Origin: Cellvibrio sp. KY-YJ-3 | Lineage (GTDB): Bacteria > Pseudomonadota > Gammaproteobacteria > Pseudomonadales > Cellvibrionaceae | DNA length: 64,000 nucleotides | Assembly: GCF_008806955.1 (NCBI RefSeq) | Contig: NZ_CP031727.1 | Location: 2,618,001-2,682,000 of the forward strand | Reading direction: 5' to 3' | Part shown: positions 17,169 through 26,038 of the stretch, one piece after another | Position numbering within the stretch: position 1 is the stretch's first letter | How the letters are laid out: the number at the start of each line of letters is the position of its first letter | Program-made: the position numbers and the translations under genes | The notes under the pieces: model-generated | Told to the model about the DNA's origin: nothing | Database searches by the model: none | What the model saw: the letters and a program-made list of their open reading frames with translations, nothing else

Positions 17169-18986
17169 TTAGCCGCCGGGTGTTGCCGAGCCATTAATCG
17201 CCAAGCCTTTGATGCGATCCCCCATAGGAGGCACTTCATCGCGATCAATGCGAACGTCAATCAGGGTCGGGCCATTTTTTGCAAACAGCGCAGGCATATC
17301 CAGCTCAACCAATTCCTGGGGCGAGGTAATGACAATACCCTCAACACCCATAGCCTCGGCCATGGCGGCGTAATTGATTTGGTTTAGCTCCCAGCCAATG
17401 GACTCCTGGTTGCCCAAGCGTTGGCCGTGTTTCACCATGCCCAGTGCGGCATCGTTTAACACCATAAACACCACCGGCAGTTGGTGCTGGGCGGCTACGG
17501 TTATTTCCTGTGCACTCATCAAATAGGAACCATCACCCACCAAGCAAAGCGTAGGGCCAGTTTCTTTTGCAAAGGCGCTGCCAATGGATGCACCAATCGC
17601 CCAGGCCATGGAGCCAAAGCCCATCGCAATACGGTAATAACCCTGATTATTCGGTCGCACAAAATAATGTGTTGCCCACGCCCAAGCATTTCCCGCATCG
17701 ATAAATACGCGAGTGTCTTCGGGCAGTGTTAGCGCCAAATGCGCCATAAGTCGCTGGGGTTTAATGGGGCTTGCGTCGCTCAAACATTTTTCCGGTTCGC
17801 GCAAAGTAACGTGTGTACCTAATACATTTTTTTCGGTATTGCCGGGAATGGTTTGCCAGGTGCGGCCCCACTTGCGCGCTGCTGCCACATTTTCAATGAG
17901 CCGCGTAAAAATGGTGTGCAAATTTCCAAACACATGCAGGTTGGCCATGGGCGAGCGAGTGAAGTGCTCCACGGAAGAATCAATGTGCACCAGTTTGGTA
18001 TTTAACAGGTCATCATTCCAACCGCCGGTCCCCATTTCTCCGAGGGCGGCACCCACAGCGATAATCAGATCGATCTTATCCCCTTGAAATAATTCTTTGG
18101 CACTCTCGTGTCCGGCAAAACCGTACACGCCTCGGTACTGGGGATGGGTTTCATCAACCCAACTTTTTCCCATCGGGCCGGTGACAAACGCGGCACCCGT
18201 CAATTCAATAAATTTAATGATTTCCTTATGCGCACTGCCTGCGCCGTTACCCACATAAACGGCAATAGTGTCAACGCGCCCCAACTTTTCACAGAGGCGA
18301 TTGATTGCCGATTCGTCGGACACAAAAAAATCATGAATCAATAAATCCGCATGAATGTGCGGTTTTATCTGGGCAGGAGTGCGCAAAACATCAGAAGGTA
18401 TGCTGATATGGGCCGGCCCCTGCGGGGTGCGATGCGCCGCCATTAAAGCCGATACCAATTTGCTCTCCAGCTGTTCGTGGTGGGATATGAGCGTGTTGTA
18501 GCGGGTGCAATGGCGAAATAACCCGACCGTATCAATTGCCGTGCAACTGGATTCCTGCAGTGCGCGCTTGCCAAACTTGGGCAGCGGGGTTTGCGCGGTA
18601 ATTACCAGCATCGGGACTTCTTCACTGATAGCAGAGCAGATACCGGTGATTAAGTTGGTGGCACCAGGGCCGGTAGTCGCGCAGACCACGCCCATCTTTC
18701 CGGTTTCCCGGCTGTAGCCTTCGGCCATAAACGCGGCGCCACACTCGTGCCGCGCCACGACTAATCGCGGGCCGCCGTTGCGTTCAGAGCGAGCCAGAGC
18801 ATTGAGCAAAGGCTCTATTGCACCGCCCGGCACACCGAACACTTTATCAATGCCCAGGAGCTGCAGATAATTCACGATCATATCTGCATAGGTGGAGGCT
18901 TCTCGCGGGATATTGAGTGGAAGTGTGGGAAGTACTTGTTGATCGTTGGGTATATTTAAATCGAGTAACTTGATGTGATTTAACAT
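17169..18986 (-). CDS. ThDP-dependent acetolactate-synthase-like enzyme
   Basis: 605 residues from ATG 18986. The three-domain ThDP fold is complete: pyrimidine-binding Glu81 in RHECGAAF, GPGATN at 106-111, and pyrophosphate/Mg motif GDG(484-486) with its Asn at 511 (VFMVLND). It resembles the catalytic subunit of acetohydroxyacid synthase, but no regulatory subunit is adjacent. The AHAS acceptor-site GMVRQWQ is GMVKHGQ here, so the specificity Trp is Gly (residue 521). The likely reaction is decarboxylation of a 2-oxo acid and transfer of the acyl unit to give an acyloin (inference). A TTG at 19038-19040 would extend the frame but lies upstream of the proposed transcription start. It heads an operon with the ketosynthase. 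Confidence 0.82.
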   Translation of the reverse strand: MLNHIKLLDLNIPNDQQVLPTLPLNIPREASTYADMIVNYLQLLGIDKVFGVPGGAIEPLLNALARSERNGGPRLVVARHECGAAFMAEGYSRETGKMGVVCATTGPGATNLITGICSAISEEVPMLVITAQTPLPKFGKRALQESSCTAIDTVGLFRHCTRYNTLISHHEQLESKLVSALMAAHRTPQGPAHISIPSDVLRTPAQIKPHIHADLLIHDFFVSDESAINRLCEKLGRVDTIAVYVGNGAGSAHKEIIKFIELTGAAFVTGPMGKSWVDETHPQYRGVYGFAGHESAKELFQGDKIDLIIAVGAALGEMGTGGWNDDLLNTKLVHIDSSVEHFTRSPMANLHVFGNLHTIFTRLIENVAAARKWGRTWQTIPGNTEKNVLGTHVTLREPEKCLSDASPIKPQRLMAHLALTLPEDTRVFIDAGNAWAWATHYFVRPNNQGYYRIAMGFGSMAWAIGASIGSAFAKETGPTLCLVGDGSYLMSAQEITVAAQHQLPVVFMVLNDAALGMVKHGQRLGNQESIGWELNQINYAAMAEAMGVEGIVITSPQELVELDMPALFAKNGPTLIDVRIDRDEVPPMGDRIKGLAINGSATPGG

Positions 18987-19419
18987 TTGCAGGATAGATC
19001 TCGGTGTTGCGCATCCCTTCGGTAATTTCAAAGTGCGCAAATTATATCCAGATGTGTATTTTGACGACAGTGCCGATATTTACTTGTGCGAGTGTTTTTT
19101 TTGCTCAATGACAGCCTCTGGTGGTGGTTGTCACCAATTAGCCGTAGGCCGAAAAACGTTTAGATTGAATAATTCTCTAATGGAGTTTTTCCCCTGTTTT
19201 AAGCGGGTTTTAGCTTCAAAGGTGGAATAACTAGGGATATTTAGATAGACCGGATGGGTATAAAAAAGAGGGGGTTATAACTATATTTTAATATTCTTAT
19301 AGTGAATTATTGTTTGTTTTAATATTCAAAAATAGTATAAAAATAAATATTTTTTGTAGCTTTTGTCACATACTTTTTTGGAAGTGTGCTGATTTTTGAT
19401 CTTTTTAGAAAGAAAAAGC
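18987..19419. other. 433-bp non-coding, partly A/T-rich region upstream of the ThDP enzyme
   Basis: No gene seen. The part near 19040 holds a probable promoter for the ThDP/ketosynthase operon. The part from about 19250 to 19400 is strongly A/T-rich (several TAATATT and ATAAATATT runs), downstream of the GGDEF/EAL gene end. No clear terminator or repeat. Confidence 0.5.
19041..19046 (-). promoter_or_regulatory. Candidate -10 box (TATAAT) for the ThDP/ketosynthase operon
   Basis: A perfect TATAAT on the minus strand about 55 bases before the ATG at 18986. No good -35 is seen at 16-18 bp, so an activator may be needed. If used, transcription starts near 19034, leaving a ~48-base leader. Confidence 0.4.
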
Positions 19420-21864
19420 TTAGACGCTTCCCTTCAAAGGTTCCGTTTCTATTGATTGGGCGGGCATATATTTCAGGCGACAGGCATTCGGGGTCATGGG
19501 CTTGTCGATTAAGTATCCCTGAAAACAAATATCGGGATATCGATTTAACCAGTCTGCCTGCACCTGCGTTTCCACTCCTTCGGCAACCACCGCCAATTTC
19601 ATGGTGCGGGCGATGGCGATAATGGACTCGACCAGTACCTCATCCTCACCATCTACCATCAGGTCATCGATAAAGGATTTGTCGATTTTGATTTTGTTAA
19701 TGGGGATACGTTTTAAATAACTGAGTGAACTGTAGCCGGTGCCAAAATCGTCCAGTGAAAAAGTTGCACCACGGCGTTGCAGGGTAACTATTTTTGCCAC
19801 CACCTCATCAAGGCGGTGCAGTGCCGCTCGTTCAGTAATTTCAAACTCAATATTGCGTTCGGATACGCCGTAACCTTCAACAATAGCAACAATACGCTCA
19901 ACAAAATCCGCTTGATACAAAGTGTTGGCGCACAGGTTTAAGGTGATACGAAATTGGGGCGGAAGTACGCCTGCGATCATTAACTCTTTTAAAAATGCGC
20001 AGGCTTTGTCCACCATCACATAGTCAACATCGACGATCATGCCGGAGTTTTCAAGGAAGGGGATGAAATCATTCGGTGAAACCAACCCTTGAGTTGGATG
20101 ATTCCAGCGAATTAACGCCTCTGCTGCTACCAGGTTCCCTGAGAGCCCGTTGACGATGGGCTGCAGCACCATAGAGAACTGTTTCTTTTTAATTGCCTCC
20201 CGTAGGTTTGACTCCAATTGCACATGTCTATGTACCTCTGCCGCCATGGATTCCTCAAACAGCTGATAGCCATTGCGACCATGTGCTTTGGCTTTGTACA
20301 TGGCGGTATCGGCAAAGCGCAAGAGTACCTCGGTGTCACTATCCTCGAAGGGGTACATCACAATCCCGATGCTGCCACTCACCACAAATTCAGCGCCGTT
20401 ACTCAGGGCCACCGGCGCATTGATTGTTGCGAGCAGGTGTTTGGTTAGGGTTATTGCCTGATTTTTTGCTGCCTCAAGGTCTTTGTCTAAATCCGGCATG
20501 CTGATAACAAATTCGTCCCCACCTAAACGTGCAAGCGTGTCTGATTCTGGCAATAGTTTGCGGATTTTTACCGAGAGCTTTAGTAAGAGTTCATCGCCCA
20601 GCGAATGGCCAATGGTGTCGTTAATGCGTTTGAAATCGTCAAAATCGATAAACAAAAGCGCGCCAAAGTTGTGAGTGCGGTTAGCGCGTCTCACATCCTT
20701 TTTTAGTTGGTTCTGAAATAAATTGCGATTGGGCAGATCGGTGAGGGTGTCAAAATAGGCAAGGTATTCAACGCGCTCTTCGGCTTTAACCCGCTTGGTG
20801 ATATCAAGCCCTACGATGAGCACACAGGATTTGCCATCGAGCGTGAAGGCGATAAAGGTCATTTGTATAACCAGTTTATCGCCGCTTGCGGTGGTGAGTT
20901 TGTGCTCCACCGTGAGGCCTTGGGGGTTGTTAAAGTCCAACTGTTTTAGGCTGGAAGTCAGGGCTTTTGCTTCTTCCTTATCAACACTCTTGTGTACATC
21001 ACAATAATCCTGACCAATGAGGTCGGTTTGGTTCTTTTGATAAAACTGTTCTGTGGTGTTATTTGCAAAAATGAACCGGTAGTTTTCATCGACGGCAAAT
21101 ACCAGATTGGGGCTGGTATCCAAAATAAGGCGCAATTGCTGTTCACTTTTGGTCAAGCCGGTTTGCCAGTGTTCAAGTGCGGCAAGGAAACTGTTGGCAT
21201 CATTAACAATGTAGCCCAGTTCATCAAATCGGTGCCCTTCAACATGGTCGATACGTTTTCGCTCAGTTTGCTCCGGCCGTATCATGGAAAACCGCTGCGC
21301 TATAGTGACCAGAGGGCGCGTGAGCATAAAATGGAAAAGTGCAAAAAGTACTAATGCCAGACTAAGGTTCCGGAGTAAACCCGACACTATGATGGTGAGC
21401 ACCCGATCATAAAAAGGTGCAAAACCCAAGTCATTGCTTACGCTCACTACCAGTTTTCCCTCATAGGTATTGTCGGTGTAGATGAGATCGAGCTGGTAGG
21501 TTTTGATTTCTTCCGCAATGAGTCGTGTTAACCAGAGCGTATCGGACGGAGAGGGGGAGGATGAATAATCAGCGATGACTTGGTCGCGGTCATCCAAAAT
21601 GGCGGCATAAGTAATGAAGTTATAGTTCTCCAAACCTTTGATAACTTCGTTAGCCAGGTTGGCGTCTAATTGGTGCACTGCACGCTGCGCGGAATTTTGT
21701 ACTACCCGAAAAATCTCGTCGACGTTATTATCTATTTGTTGGCGTTGATACCCCAAATCTATAACTACTTGGAACAGCGCAACAATGAGTCCCAATATAA
21801 GAGCTATAGCTAAGCTGGATCGCATTAGACGAAAGGCAATGCGCTTATAAAACTCAATTGTCAT
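19420..21864 (-). CDS. Membrane GGDEF/EAL cyclic-di-GMP enzyme with PAS sensor
   Basis: 814 residues. A first transmembrane helix (15-38), a periplasmic sensor region (to ~155), a second helix (156-182), a HAMP-like linker, PAS (about 243-360), GGDEF (365-535) and EAL (550-800). The GGDEF motif (448-452) is exact, as are EAL (582-584), DDFGTGYSSL (705-714) and AEGVET (761-766). Both synthesis and breakdown of c-di-GMP are thus possible. The catalytic-loop segment reads FEITERAAL rather than the common ITET. It is monocistronic with a weak ribosome-binding site. Confidence 0.92.
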   Translation of the reverse strand: MTIEFYKRIAFRLMRSSLAIALILGLIVALFQVVIDLGYQRQQIDNNVDEIFRVVQNSAQRAVHQLDANLANEVIKGLENYNFITYAAILDDRDQVIADYSSSPSPSDTLWLTRLIAEEIKTYQLDLIYTDNTYEGKLVVSVSNDLGFAPFYDRVLTIIVSGLLRNLSLALVLFALFHFMLTRPLVTIAQRFSMIRPEQTERKRIDHVEGHRFDELGYIVNDANSFLAALEHWQTGLTKSEQQLRLILDTSPNLVFAVDENYRFIFANNTTEQFYQKNQTDLIGQDYCDVHKSVDKEEAKALTSSLKQLDFNNPQGLTVEHKLTTASGDKLVIQMTFIAFTLDGKSCVLIVGLDITKRVKAEERVEYLAYFDTLTDLPNRNLFQNQLKKDVRRANRTHNFGALLFIDFDDFKRINDTIGHSLGDELLLKLSVKIRKLLPESDTLARLGGDEFVISMPDLDKDLEAAKNQAITLTKHLLATINAPVALSNGAEFVVSGSIGIVMYPFEDSDTEVLLRFADTAMYKAKAHGRNGYQLFEESMAAEVHRHVQLESNLREAIKKKQFSMVLQPIVNGLSGNLVAAEALIRWNHPTQGLVSPNDFIPFLENSGMIVDVDYVMVDKACAFLKELMIAGVLPPQFRITLNLCANTLYQADFVERIVAIVEGYGVSERNIEFEITERAALHRLDEVVAKIVTLQRRGATFSLDDFGTGYSSLSYLKRIPINKIKIDKSFIDDLMVDGEDEVLVESIIAIARTMKLAVVAEGVETQVQADWLNRYPDICFQGYLIDKPMTPNACRLKYMPAQSIETEPLKGSV

Positions 21865-22022
21865 AAAAGAGCGTTCCCACCGTCATGAAAAGACAAACAC
21901 CCTGTAAGCCTGTTACATCATTTATTATTATTTGATGATAATGCCATTCCCTGTGCATTAACCTCTGTGCTCTATAGTATTTCAAGTGTGGTTATAAAAG
22001 AAGGCAGATATTCTATCTTTTT

Positions 22023-22049
22023 CGCACAGCCAAGCCTGATGGCTGTGCG
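22023..22049. repeat. 9-bp hairpin downstream of yggL
   Basis: CGCACAGCC (22023-22031) and GGCTGTGCG (22041-22049) around a 9-base loop. It follows the yggL stop on the minus strand, but the flanking A-rich run is not a T-tract in that direction. It may be an RNA 3'-end stabiliser or Rho-linked site. Confidence 0.45.
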
Positions 22050-22071
22050 TTGATCATGGACACTGGGTTAT

Positions 22072-22431
22072 TTACAAATAGTAATTCGCATCCATAATTT
22101 CACTCAGCTCGACCTTGGCAACTTGCGGTTGTGCCACTAACCACGCGTGCAATTTTGCTTTGTCCGCTTCGGTGGTTGAACCGTAGCGTTTGGCAGAGCC
22201 GACAAAACCCGAGAGGCGTTTGCTGGAGAGCCCGCCGCCAAATACCAGACCTTCGGCGTTAATGGCATCGATAAAAAAGCTATCGACAAATTCGCTGATG
22301 GTTTCGTCGGTTAAATCGCTTTTAAATTCACATTCCAGTTCAAAACCAAAGGTGGCGAACTCGTCCTGAAATAATTTTTTGCGCAAACGTTTACTGCGCT
22401 GTGGTGCTTTTTTGGTGCTTACAACTGTCAT
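22072..22431 (-). CDS. yggL: YggL family 50S ribosome-binding protein (DUF469)
   Basis: 119 residues. The basic start (RSKRLRKKLFQDEFATFGFE) and the segment EFVDSFFIDAINAEGLVFGGG match YggL, a small protein that associates with 50S ribosomal subunits in E. coli. AAAGG lies 7 bases before ATG. It follows yceH by 33 bp on the same strand, so the two likely share a transcript. Confidence 0.85.
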   Translation of the reverse strand: MTVVSTKKAPQRSKRLRKKLFQDEFATFGFELECEFKSDLTDETISEFVDSFFIDAINAEGLVFGGGLSSKRLSGFVGSAKRYGSTTEADKAKLHAWLVAQPQVAKVELSEIMDANYYL

Positions 22432-22464
22432 GGTTTTACCTTTACTTAATCACAAACAAAAAAA

Positions 22465-23217
22465 TTAGTTTAAATCGTCATTACTAACGCCGTTTAACTC
22501 CATCAGCGTCGCAACTTGTTTTTCCAGTAACTCAATACGGCTTTCCAACTGCTGCACTTTTTGTTCAAGTTGCTTTTGATGTTCATGCTGCGCGCTGTGT
22601 TCATCATTGCTGCTGCGGCTAACGGTGCTGTTTTGCATGGCGGCAATCGCGGCTAAATCCGGTGCACCGCAGAGTAGGTGCATGTAGCGATCTTCACGCT
22701 GGCCAGCCTGCCGGGGAATGTGTACCACATGAGGTTTGGTTTTGGCGCAGAGTTGCTGCAGTTTTTCTTCCAGTGCCTGGTGTCCGGCAAATTCCACCAT
22801 GCGTTGGGTGCGGGTATGAATTTCTGCCACGGTTTGCGGGCCGCGCAGCAGCAGTACCGTCAAAATAGCCTGGGTGGCTTTATCTACACTGAGCACGCGG
22901 GTCAGGCGTTGGTCGTAACGTGCGGCGCGGTTGCCGTAATCCACACTGAGCAATTGACGATCCTGCAATTCACTGACACAGCGTTGTACCTGACCGCTCT
23001 CATAATTGCTAATAGGTTCGCGACTGGTTTTTTGGTTGCAGGCCAATAACAGGCTGTTGAGCGTTAGCGGGTACTGGTCGGGTGTGGTTAGCTGTTTTTC
23101 CATCAGGGCGCCTAATACACGGGCCTCAATGGCATTGAGTAAGGCGGGTTCTTCGTGGTGGATGTCTTTGTTGGTGTCGTGGTTGGTATCGTTGCTGCTA
23201 TCAATACTGTTTTCCAT
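22465..23217 (-). CDS. yceH: YceH family protein (DUF480), two winged-helix domains
   Basis: 250 residues. The family core LNAIEARVLGALMEKQLTTP, followed by YPLTLNSLLLACNQKTSREP, is clear, and LRGPQTVAEIHTRTQRM marks the second winged helix. The C-terminal ~45 residues form a coiled coil (QLEQKVQQLESRIELLEKQ). YceH proteins have winged-helix folds, but their targets are not established. The start has a GAGAG five bases upstream. Confidence 0.88.
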   Translation of the reverse strand: MENSIDSSNDTNHDTNKDIHHEEPALLNAIEARVLGALMEKQLTTPDQYPLTLNSLLLACNQKTSREPISNYESGQVQRCVSELQDRQLLSVDYGNRAARYDQRLTRVLSVDKATQAILTVLLLRGPQTVAEIHTRTQRMVEFAGHQALEEKLQQLCAKTKPHVVHIPRQAGQREDRYMHLLCGAPDLAAIAAMQNSTVSRSSNDEHSAQHEHQKQLEQKVQQLESRIELLEKQVATLMELNGVSNDDLN

Positions 23218-23397
23218 AAGAACTCTCGAAGATCATCGGCGGATGAACACTCTACGCGGATGGCGGCTAAATTTCACCCTTTAGCGCGTTAAGCAGTGGT
23301 GATCAGTCAAATATTTCATGATTCCAACAAACCTTGACTATATTTTAAACGCTGCAGCGATTTGCAGCGGTAATGTGATTTTGTCGAGGATGATGTT

Positions 23398-24564
23398 ATG
23401 GAAGCATTGTGGTTAGTAGGAGACCCCGCCCGGTGTTATCGGGTGCCTGATCAGCACATGATCGTGAATAACACCGGTGCGTTGCTTGATGATGCGGCGC
23501 CGTATCAGCAGGAGATACATTCAGCGTCTGATTTTGAAGCGCTTTGTCATGCAGTTGATCTGTTGGTGTTTGCCGAGGGTGCCATTGTGCCGGAGCATAG
23601 TTGGCTTGAGTTGATTCCCGTTCATTTACCTAAAATCGTGCTGCTCACCAGAGGGAATGGTCACAGTGATGTAGCAATCCAGTTAACTCATGTAGGGGTG
23701 GACGCTTACATAACCAGCGCTATGAGCCAAGCCGATTACGCCTTGGTAATGCGCAAGGTGTACGAGGACAAGCAGTCGATCCTCGCGCTGCAACAGGAAT
23801 TAAAAAACTTTTCCGCCATTGCGTTTACCGCCATGTCATCGGCGTCGGAAATGGGCACCATCGCCGTATTCGCTGAAAAAATACAGGAGGTGATGGAGCT
23901 GGAGCGCTTAGCGCATTTGATTCACAGCTGCCTCGGTGATCTCAATTTAAGTGGCGTTGTGCAATTTGTATTTGATGATGAAACCCGCTTGTTTCCCGCC
24001 GCTATATCTCCCGCTTATTTGCAGCTGCTTAGCCTCGCGCGTGATACCAGTGCACGCATTATTTCCCAGGGGCGGTTTTTGTTATTCAGCTTTACACACC
24101 TGCAATTATTAGTGACGGATGCGCCGGCCAGTGATGAGGAGCGCTATGGTCGCCTGCGCGATGTGCTGGCGCATTTGGTGTCTATTGCCGAGGCGCGCGC
24201 AAAAACCTTGAAGGTGAATTCGCTGTTAAAAATCCAGCAGGACAATACGCGTACCGTGATGATGTTGCTGGAAATGTCCTCGCGCGATAACCGCAACGCG
24301 GTTAAAGAAATTATGACGGAGCTATCCGATTCCCTGCGCCTGATGGCGACGGGTCTTGATTTGAATATGGAGCAAGAAACGGCGTTGCTCAGTTTGTCGG
24401 AAAAGGCGCTAGTGTCACTGGAGGGGCTGCAAGAAGCGACGGAAGCGGTAGAGGTACATTTCCGCAGCTTGGTACAAGAGTTGGATAATGTAGCGCATTT
24501 GCTGGATGCCCCCGAAGGGGCAACAGAGGAGGATGAGCACGATAGTCGGGTTGAATTGTTTTAG
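23398..24564 (+). CDS. Pseudo-receiver signalling protein, function unknown
   Basis: 388 residues. The N-terminal ~125 residues have the beta/alpha rhythm of a response-regulator receiver (LWLVGD, VDLLVFAEG, KIVLLTRGN, GVDAYITSAMS). The acidic pocket and the phospho-acceptor Asp are missing: the strand-3 position reads VFAEG. Next comes FTAMSSASEMGTIAVF (about 141-156), a segment found after the receiver in a group of proteobacterial response regulators without a DNA-binding domain. The C-terminal third is helical with coiled-coil potential. The strong ribosome-binding site GAGGA precedes ATG. It stands alone and is divergent from yceH. Confidence 0.6.
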   Translation: MEALWLVGDPARCYRVPDQHMIVNNTGALLDDAAPYQQEIHSASDFEALCHAVDLLVFAEGAIVPEHSWLELIPVHLPKIVLLTRGNGHSDVAIQLTHVGVDAYITSAMSQADYALVMRKVYEDKQSILALQQELKNFSAIAFTAMSSASEMGTIAVFAEKIQEVMELERLAHLIHSCLGDLNLSGVVQFVFDDETRLFPAAISPAYLQLLSLARDTSARIISQGRFLLFSFTHLQLLVTDAPASDEERYGRLRDVLAHLVSIAEARAKTLKVNSLLKIQQDNTRTVMMLLEMSSRDNRNAVKEIMTELSDSLRLMATGLDLNMEQETALLSLSEKALVSLEGLQEATEAVEVHFRSLVQELDNVAHLLDAPEGATEEDEHDSRVELF

Positions 24565-24573
24565 CGCGTGCGG

Positions 24574-25104
24574 TCAGGCATCTGCTGCGGCAAAGGCATT
24601 TGCCTCCTGACAGATTATTTCATCCAGCAAGTCGTCAATATTTTTGCCATCGCAATCAATCACTATGTCCGCATAGCGTAAATAAAGCGGGCGCCGCTCG
24701 CTATAGACATCGGCAAAACTTTGCCCGGCGGGGCGAGCAATACCACGGTTTTCCATGTTGTGAATACGTTTTTCCAGCTCACCTACTGTCACGTCCAAAA
24801 ACACAATCGGCCCAAATTGTTTTAAGTGATGCATGGCAACATCGCTGTATACCGCGCTGCCACCAGTGGCGATCACATGGTTGGGGTAGTGGGCATTCAA
24901 CAACACTTTTTCCTCTGCATTGCGCAGCGCCATATACCCATGGTGGTGCAAAATATCCTGCAGGGTTTTGCGGTGTTCAAGCTGGATAAGCAGATCGGTA
25001 TCGACAAAATCCTTCGCCAGATTTTTTGCCAGCAGCAGCCCCAGTGTGCTTTTACCTGCGCCGGGCATGCCAATCAAAATCAAACTTTGATGATAGGGAT
25101 TCAT
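24574..25104 (-). CDS. Shikimate kinase-like P-loop kinase
   Basis: 176 residues, the usual length. The Walker A loop is GMPGAGKS (12-19), and DTD follows near 36, then ATGGSAVY (shikimate-binding GG) and RRPLYLRYADIVID. AroK/AroL phosphorylates shikimate in the aromatic amino acid pathway. Here the gene lies alone rather than with aroB, so it is probably an AroL-like second enzyme or a kinase of another small substrate. GGAG lies 7 bases before ATG. It converges on the pseudo-receiver gene. Confidence 0.75.
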   Translation of the reverse strand: MNPYHQSLILIGMPGAGKSTLGLLLAKNLAKDFVDTDLLIQLEHRKTLQDILHHHGYMALRNAEEKVLLNAHYPNHVIATGGSAVYSDVAMHHLKQFGPIVFLDVTVGELEKRIHNMENRGIARPAGQSFADVYSERRPLYLRYADIVIDCDGKNIDDLLDEIICQEANAFAAADA

Positions 25105-25227
25105 AGTATTACTCCGGCAAAAAAGTCAGCGAGGGAGATCTAGGCCATTGGTAATTACAGTGAGTGGCTGCAATTAACTATAGCTGAGAATCATTGCGCT
25201 GCCGCTGACTGTTTTATCGTGCAAGGC

Positions 25228-25644
25228 TTATAGCAAACTTGTCTCAGCCCGCGAGCTGCTATGGAAAGTAGCCACTAATGAATAGCTGAAAAACGGGCTA
25301 TAACTCGCCAAAAAATCACTCAGCAAAAATTTGATGGTCTCTGGTAGGGTTTCGTCCGCCGCCTTGTCTTGCAGGTCTGGCAACTCTGCCTGCACCTTGT
25401 AGGCGCCGTCATTGATTTTGTTTGCATCGGTAACCACAATCACTAATTCCGCACGCGCAGGGTTCCATTCAAACAGTAAGTAGAGTGAATCCTCCTGAAT
25501 GTTTACATCCAGCAGGCCAACGGCTTTGGCGGCGCAGGTTTCCAGGGCTTGTTTTAGTGCGGGCTGATCGCTGCCGCTAAAACGGCTGAGATAAGCGGTG
25601 TGGTTGGCGGCAGATTGGCTCTGCCAAGGGTGATTAATCAACAT
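25228..25644 (-). CDS. Hypothetical protein, second of a coupled pair
   Basis: 138 residues from the ATG at 25644, one base after the TGA of the upstream gene (TGATATG), so translationally coupled. No family recognised. The sequence looks like a small alpha/beta soluble protein (YLLFEWNPARAELVIVVTDA). No signal peptide or membrane helix. Confidence 0.55.
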   Translation of the reverse strand: MLINHPWQSQSAANHTAYLSRFSGSDQPALKQALETCAAKAVGLLDVNIQEDSLYLLFEWNPARAELVIVVTDANKINDGAYKVQAELPDLQDKAADETLPETIKFLLSDFLASYSPFFSYSLVATFHSSSRAETSLL

Positions 25645-25645
25645 A

Positions 25646-25975
25646 TCAGGCGTTACACAGGTCTTCAAAGGCATCTACTACAGCTTCTTCATCCGCTTCG
25701 GATAATTCGGCCAAATCCATAATGCAGGGTTCATTGATCCCGAGGATCTCTTCGATATCCTCAAACGTCAATTCGGCAGCCAGCGCGTGTTGTACATAAT
25801 TCTTTACGGCTTGATGCAGCGCTGTTTCGTTGTCGCGTGCGGCTTGCAGTTCGGCCACTGTCTGCGCAGTTAACCAGTCGATAAACGCACTGCGGTCGGC
25901 ATCGGAGGTGTTAGTGCTAGCGTTGTAGGCAGGGGCATTGGTCGGAATTGTGGGGGTGCTCAAGGGAAATACCAT
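25646..25975 (-). CDS. Hypothetical small acidic protein
   Basis: About 109 residues from ATG 25975; a GTG at 25996 is an equally possible start because neither has a good ribosome-binding site. It is acidic and mostly helical, with a C-terminal stretch rich in Glu/Asp/Ala (EEILGINEPCIMDLAELSEA). No family recognised. It overlaps neither neighbour, follows the cryptochrome by about 60 bp and is coupled to the next unknown gene. Confidence 0.5.
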   Translation of the reverse strand: MVFPLSTPTIPTNAPAYNASTNTSDADRSAFIDWLTAQTVAELQAARDNETALHQAVKNYVQHALAAELTFEDIEEILGINEPCIMDLAELSEADEEAVVDAFEDLCNA

Positions 25976-26038
25976 CCAGTCAATAAAAAGGGCCACCAGT
26001 ATAAGGCTTTTCGCCCGTTCAGCAGCCCGTTTTTTGCG

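Noticed and set aside
19250-19400. A/T-rich stretch as a possible origin or phage attachment site
   Set aside because: No DnaA-box cluster, direct repeats or integrase seen.
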